Below, piece by piece: positions 61,062 through 64,000 of a DNA stretch of 64,000 nt. The stretch covers positions 3,906,001-3,970,000 of the forward strand of contig NBTC02000002.1 in assembly GCA_002082245.2 (NCBI GenBank). Reading direction: 5' to 3'. A program made the translations under genes and the position numbers. This stretch comes from Yersinia enterocolitica. GTDB taxonomy: Bacteria > Pseudomonadota > Gammaproteobacteria > Enterobacterales > Enterobacteriaceae. Numbering within the stretch: position 1 is the stretch's first letter; each line of letters starts with the position of its first letter. A model generated the notes under the pieces. That model was not told where the DNA came from and ran no database searches. It saw only the letters and a list, made by a program, of their open reading frames with translations.

Positions 61062-61457
61062 TTACCACTTCTTACCCAGCAGGCGGTCAATACTGAAACC
61101 ACCCGGGCCGGCAACCGCCAACACAATGAAACCGCCAGCGATGGTTAGGTTTTTCATGAACATCAACTGGTTAACCCCTTCCGCAAAGTTAGTGTGGAAG
61201 ATAAGTGCCGTCAGAATAGTGAAACCCGCGGTGAACAGTGCAGTGGTACGGGTCAGGAAACCAAACAAAATTGCCAGACCGCCGCCAAATTCCAGCAAAA
61301 TGGTCAATGGTAGGAAGAAGCCTGGGACACCCATCGCTTGCATATATTGTTGCGTGCCAGCATAGGCATCACCCATTTTGCCGTAACCGGCTACAATAAA
61401 CAGAATCGGCATCAGAATGCGTGCTACCAACAGGCCAGTATCTTGTAATTTGTTCAT
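61062..61457 (-). CDS. yqjF: DoxX-family membrane protein YqjF
   Basis: A 131-residue inner-membrane protein (E. coli YqjF 130) with four hydrophobic segments of the DoxX/quinol-oxidase-subunit type (ILMPILFIVAGYGKM; LTILLEFGGGLAILFGF). Reaction unknown; in E. coli it responds to aromatic compounds through YhaJ. GGAGAAG lies six bases before the chosen ATG. Confidence 0.92.
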   Translation of the reverse strand: MNKLQDTGLLVARILMPILFIVAGYGKMGDAYAGTQQYMQAMGVPGFFLPLTILLEFGGGLAILFGFLTRTTALFTAGFTILTALIFHTNFAEGVNQLMFMKNLTIAGGFIVLAVAGPGGFSIDRLLGKKW

Positions 61458-61760
61458 CGACGACTTCTCCAAAAAGTTGTTCTATTAATGCCTGGCATCT
61501 GCGGGCGTTAATGGTTAATCAAAGGTGCTTGTGTGTGGTCGCTTGCCGGTGTTATCCCGCAAACTCCCTGAGTTGATGAGAGAATGTTAGTTGAGAAGTT
61601 GAGAAGTTGTTAGCAAGTAAAACTGTCTGTTTTTATCAAAAAAACTGAAGTGTAAGCAGATTAAAGCCGAAAAACGGTCTGTTTAGGCATAAGAAATGGG
61701 GAAGGGCAGTCAGTAGCCCGCATGAGATACCGATATGCCACCAAGTGAAGTAACGGCAGG
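61458..61760. other. 303-bp intergenic region between yqjK and yqjF
   Basis: No gene. It must hold the yqjF promoter. It contains the short direct repeat GTTGAGAA-GTTGAGAA (about 61590-61608). No ERIC-type repeat and no clear terminator for yqjK is seen. Confidence 0.6.
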
Positions 61761-62045
61761 TTAACGTAAGAGAAAAGTGTTACGAAAAAATCGGATAGTT
61801 CCCCATAACCCAACCGCCCGACGCGACCAGCGGATGAATTTACTCGGGTGGCGGATACCGTATAGCGCGACCAGGCTGGAGCCAATCATCAAATATTTTC
61901 GCATACCGACGATTTGTGCCCAACCGCGATCATAAGGTGCAGTGACCTCAAGCCAATGTGCGGCGCTGTTGGCGAGATCCAGACGTTGCTGCTGGATCTC
62001 ATGTAACAATGCGGCCTTTTCCTGTGCTAATTTACGGCGGCTCAA
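61761..62045 (-). CDS. yqjK: YqjK-family protein
   Basis: A 94-residue basic protein with a short amphipathic helix and a hydrophobic stretch (YLMIGSSLVALYGI), homologous to E. coli YqjK (99). The start is TTG, overlapping the yqjE stop as TTGA, so translation is coupled. Function unknown; always seen with yqjD and yqjE. Confidence 0.85.
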   Translation of the reverse strand: MSRRKLAQEKAALLHEIQQQRLDLANSAAHWLEVTAPYDRGWAQIVGMRKYLMIGSSLVALYGIRHPSKFIRWSRRAVGLWGTIRFFRNTFLLR

Positions 62046-62437
62046 CGCTCTTTCTCCAATAACTCGCGATCCGTTTCCAGTTGCTTACGGGTAGAACCCA
62101 GCAGTGTGGAGCGGCGCGCCTTGGTGAGAGTCCAGATAATACCGATTATCGCTAGTGCTAATAGCACGGCAGTGGTAGTGCCAAGCGCCATTAAACGATA
62201 GGCAGGATCAATACCCCATATGACTAATACCAGCAGACTCATCAACCCGAAAGCGGTAAACAGCAAGGTAATCCCTGCCATCATCAGCAACTGAACCAGT
62301 GTTGCTTTTTCCTCTTCCAGCTCAATAGCAGCCAGACGTACACGGGTTTCAACCATGCCTACCACAATGGTAGCGATACGATGAACAGTATCGAGGACCC
62401 CTTTACCGGGGCCCTGAGTGTGAGGAAGCTCAGCCAT
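62042..62437 (-). CDS. yqjE: Inner-membrane protein YqjE
   Basis: A 131-residue phage-holin-III-superfamily-like protein (E. coli 134). An amphipathic N-terminal half (VETRVRLAAIELEEEKATLV) precedes two membrane spans (MMAGITLLFTAFGLMSLLVL and TAVLLALAIIGIIWTL). It starts two bases after the yqjD stop. Function unknown; stress-associated in E. coli. Confidence 0.9.
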   Translation of the reverse strand: MAELPHTQGPGKGVLDTVHRIATIVVGMVETRVRLAAIELEEEKATLVQLLMMAGITLLFTAFGLMSLLVLVIWGIDPAYRLMALGTTTAVLLALAIIGIIWTLTKARRSTLLGSTRKQLETDRELLEKER

Positions 62438-62439
62438 AA

Positions 62440-62745
62440 TCAGCGGCGAGACAACAGAACGCCTAACACCACGCCGACAGCAGCACCGATGCCTACGCCA
62501 GTCCAAGGATTGTCGTGAACATAGGTATCTGCTTTATCAGCAATTTCTTTAGTTTGGGCTGCGATTTTATCGCCGGTTTCGCTCAGACGCTCGCGAGTAT
62601 CTTTCAACGCGCTTTCCGCTTTGGCTCGCAGCTTTTCTAACTCAGCTTTCGGCTTATCGGTCGAAGTTTGCAGCACTTCTTCCAAAGTATCTGCCAGTGA
62701 CTTAAGTTCAGCGCGTAAATGTTCAGAGGTTTTATCTTGTGGCAT
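62440..62745 (-). CDS. yqjD: ElaB/YqjD-family ribosome-anchoring membrane protein YqjD
   Basis: A 101-residue protein, same length as E. coli YqjD. A long charged helical region is followed by a C-terminal membrane anchor (GVGIGAAVGVVLGVLLSRR). In E. coli it tethers stationary-phase ribosomes to the membrane and is RpoS-dependent. AAGGAG lies eight bases before the ATG MPQDKTSE. First of yqjD-yqjE-yqjK. Confidence 0.93.
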   Translation of the reverse strand: MPQDKTSEHLRAELKSLADTLEEVLQTSTDKPKAELEKLRAKAESALKDTRERLSETGDKIAAQTKEIADKADTYVHDNPWTGVGIGAAVGVVLGVLLSRR

Positions 62746-62868
62746 GTAATAGCTCCTTAACATAACTGAGGTGAATACATAACGTAGCGAATATTTTACA
62801 AGGTTAAAAGGTTAATAATCTTAAATAACCCTGATGAGTCGCCATTCTCGTATTTAAAACCGGAGTTG

Positions 62869-63246
62869 CTACTTTTGTGCCTGAGCTTGCTTTAACTCAG
62901 CTTGTGCTTCCACTAACTTCTTCTGCTGCTTGGTAATTTTGCTAGCATCACCTTTTTGCTGAGCCTCTTTTAACTCTTGCTGACGCTCAGTGACTTTGTG
63001 CTGCTTTTGTCTGATTTTTTGTTGTCGTTCGGCCTTTAGGCTCTCCGCCGTGCAATTGCTCTTTACTTCTTTTAAGGCTGTTGCCAGACCAGCAGCGCGG
63101 CGGGTATTGCCATGTTGTTTGGCATAATCTATCTGTTGTTGGATTTCTTTGGCTTTTATATCGCATTCATTGTCTACCACTGCCTGAGCAACATTACAAA
63201 ACACGACAATGGGTAAAACCAACAGGAGAGAGTGACGTAACAACAT
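62869..63246 (-). CDS. yqjC: Periplasmic DUF1090 protein YqjC
   Basis: A 124-residue exported protein (E. coli 122). A signal peptide ending in VAQA is followed by a highly charged Lys/Gln-rich helix with heptad character, and two cysteines (NECDIKAK and SNCTAESL). Function unknown. AAGGAAG lies before the ATG MLLRHSLLL; a longer upstream frame would hide the signal peptide. Confidence 0.9.
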   Translation of the reverse strand: MLLRHSLLLVLPIVVFCNVAQAVVDNECDIKAKEIQQQIDYAKQHGNTRRAAGLATALKEVKSNCTAESLKAERQQKIRQKQHKVTERQQELKEAQQKGDASKITKQQKKLVEAQAELKQAQAQK

Positions 63247-63432
63247 AGTATTGCTTCCTTTTACAGCAAGAGTCAGGGACGAAACAGGTTGCCGTGAATG
63301 TTTAAGCATAGCGCTGAATTATGTGATACCCAAGTTTACCACAGGATTTTTTATAGATTAATCAGATATCAGCGGAATAAATGGACGAAAAACAAGAGAT
63401 GACTACGGGGATTTCGCTCCCCGCAGCAATAA

Positions 63433-63822
63433 TTATCCCACTTTCTGTGGGGTATTTCTGAATGCAGGCAACAGACGCTGACGTTTCTTGGACTCGCTCG
63501 AGACAATCACATAACCACTCGGCAAGATATCCTGTAAAACGACAATGGCTTCTTTCTGCTGTTCTGGGGATTCCAGGCTCACCACCAGGCTATCATCCTC
63601 TGGAGTGATGCTTTTTATCCGAATTCCACGTTGATCGAGATGTTGATACAGATAAAACCCATCAGGCAAGGACAACCCCTGTTGGTTAGGTCGAATTTTC
63701 AACGCACTTTCTGTGCGCAAAATGATCGGCGTAAACAACAGGGCTGCCAGCAACAACGCTGTAACTGGCAGGATAAGATAGTGCCAGACCGGGCGGCCGA
63801 AACGGCCCCTGAGGTTGATCAC
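63433..63822 (-). CDS. mzrA: EnvZ/OmpR modulator MzrA
   Basis: A 129-residue bitopic membrane protein (E. coli 127) that interacts with EnvZ and links CpxAR to EnvZ/OmpR signalling. One membrane span ([20 protein letters not shown]) and a periplasmic domain. It starts with GTG, overlapping the yqjA stop (GTGA), so translation is coupled. Confidence 0.92.
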   Translation of the reverse strand: MINLRGRFGRPVWHYLILPVTALLLAALLFTPIILRTESALKIRPNQQGLSLPDGFYLYQHLDQRGIRIKSITPEDDSLVVSLESPEQQKEAIVVLQDILPSGYVIVSSESKKRQRLLPAFRNTPQKVG

Positions 63823-64000
63823 TCTGGCTTACCTTTATTATTGTCATTGCTATCGGCAACCGGCGGCGTATTTTTTTTGCGCCAAAGCACATATAAAGAA
63901 CCAAACAAGCCAATCACCAATAGTGCCAGTGGCAATAACATCAGGACGAACATCACTTCGTCTTCATATTTTAGGAATACGGGGGTTTTACCAAAGGCAA
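63819..64000 (-). CDS. yqjA: DedA-family membrane protein YqjA, C-terminal part
   Basis: Only the last 60 codons lie inside the window; the start is beyond the right edge. The readable end [20 protein letters not shown], then a hydrophobic span and VLWRKK, matches the C-terminus of E. coli YqjA, an osmosensing DedA transporter needed for alkaline and drug tolerance. The tail after VLWRKK is longer and Asn/Asp-rich compared with E. coli. Operon with mzrA. Confidence 0.88.
   Translation of the reverse strand, partial: AFGKTPVFLKYEDEVMFVLMLLPLALLVIGLFGSLYVLWRKKNTPPVADSNDNNKGKPE

Overview
The window is a chromosomal segment of an enterobacterium, most probably Yersinia. Nearly every gene has a close Escherichia coli K-12 counterpart of almost identical length. 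The intergenic regions carry many ERIC-type repeats, a pattern typical of yersiniae. I see no complete insertion sequence, prophage, CRISPR array, tRNA or rRNA. Genus and species are my inference from gene content and repeats, recalled without a database search.

Layout. 1-390: the magnesium-responsive leader of a leftward gene, most likely mgtA, whose coding part lies outside the window. 391-4793: treR, treB and treC for trehalose uptake and hydrolysis. 5014-8985 (minus): a four-gene Anbu operon, encoding a proteasome-like hydrolase with a transglutaminase-like protein, an alpha-E protein and a circularly permuted ATP-grasp protein. Its families are known but its job is not, so it is the best candidate here for an undescribed system. 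9256-11690 (minus): ridA and the pyrLBI attenuation operon. 11880-14209 (minus): a probable D-erythronate dehydrogenase with an ACS-family transporter. 14862-22445 (minus): ptsO, rapZ, ptsN, hpf, rpoN, lptB, lptA, lptC, kdsC and kdsD (nitrogen PTS, sigma-54, LPS export and Kdo synthesis). 22472-28811: yrbG, mlaFEDCB, ibaG and murA. 28942-36213: degS, degQ, zapG, zapE, rplM, rpsI, sspA and sspB. 36304-43000: an unknown exported protein and gltBD. 43650-49076: yhcC, arcB, elbB and mtgA. 49157-54600: dolP, diaA, yraN, lpoA, rsmI and the RNase P RNA gene. 54605-57914: an accessory LysR regulator, aldo-keto reductase and alcohol dehydrogenase cluster. 57987-64000: yhaK, yhaJ, yqjG, yqjF, yqjK, yqjE, yqjD, yqjC, mzrA and the start-truncated yqjA.

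Much of the window serves the cell envelope: LPS precursor synthesis and transport, phospholipid retrograde transport, peptidoglycan synthesis, periplasmic proteolysis and outer-membrane integrity. Compared with the E. coli order as I recall it, the murA-to-ptsO block and the degS-to-mtgA block are exchanged, so this window contains synteny junctions.

The most striking non-coding signal is the ERIC-type family, at about twelve loci. Copies sit between an attenuator and its gene (pyrB), inside an operon (mlaF/mlaE), against start codons where their ends supply the Shine-Dalgarno sequence (kdsC, yraN, yqjG), and over a stop codon (mlaF). Two copies are tandem duplications. Several carry internal hairpins whose arms differ between copies yet still pair. 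A second, unrelated 121-bp repeat occurs twice, each time directly after a stop codon.
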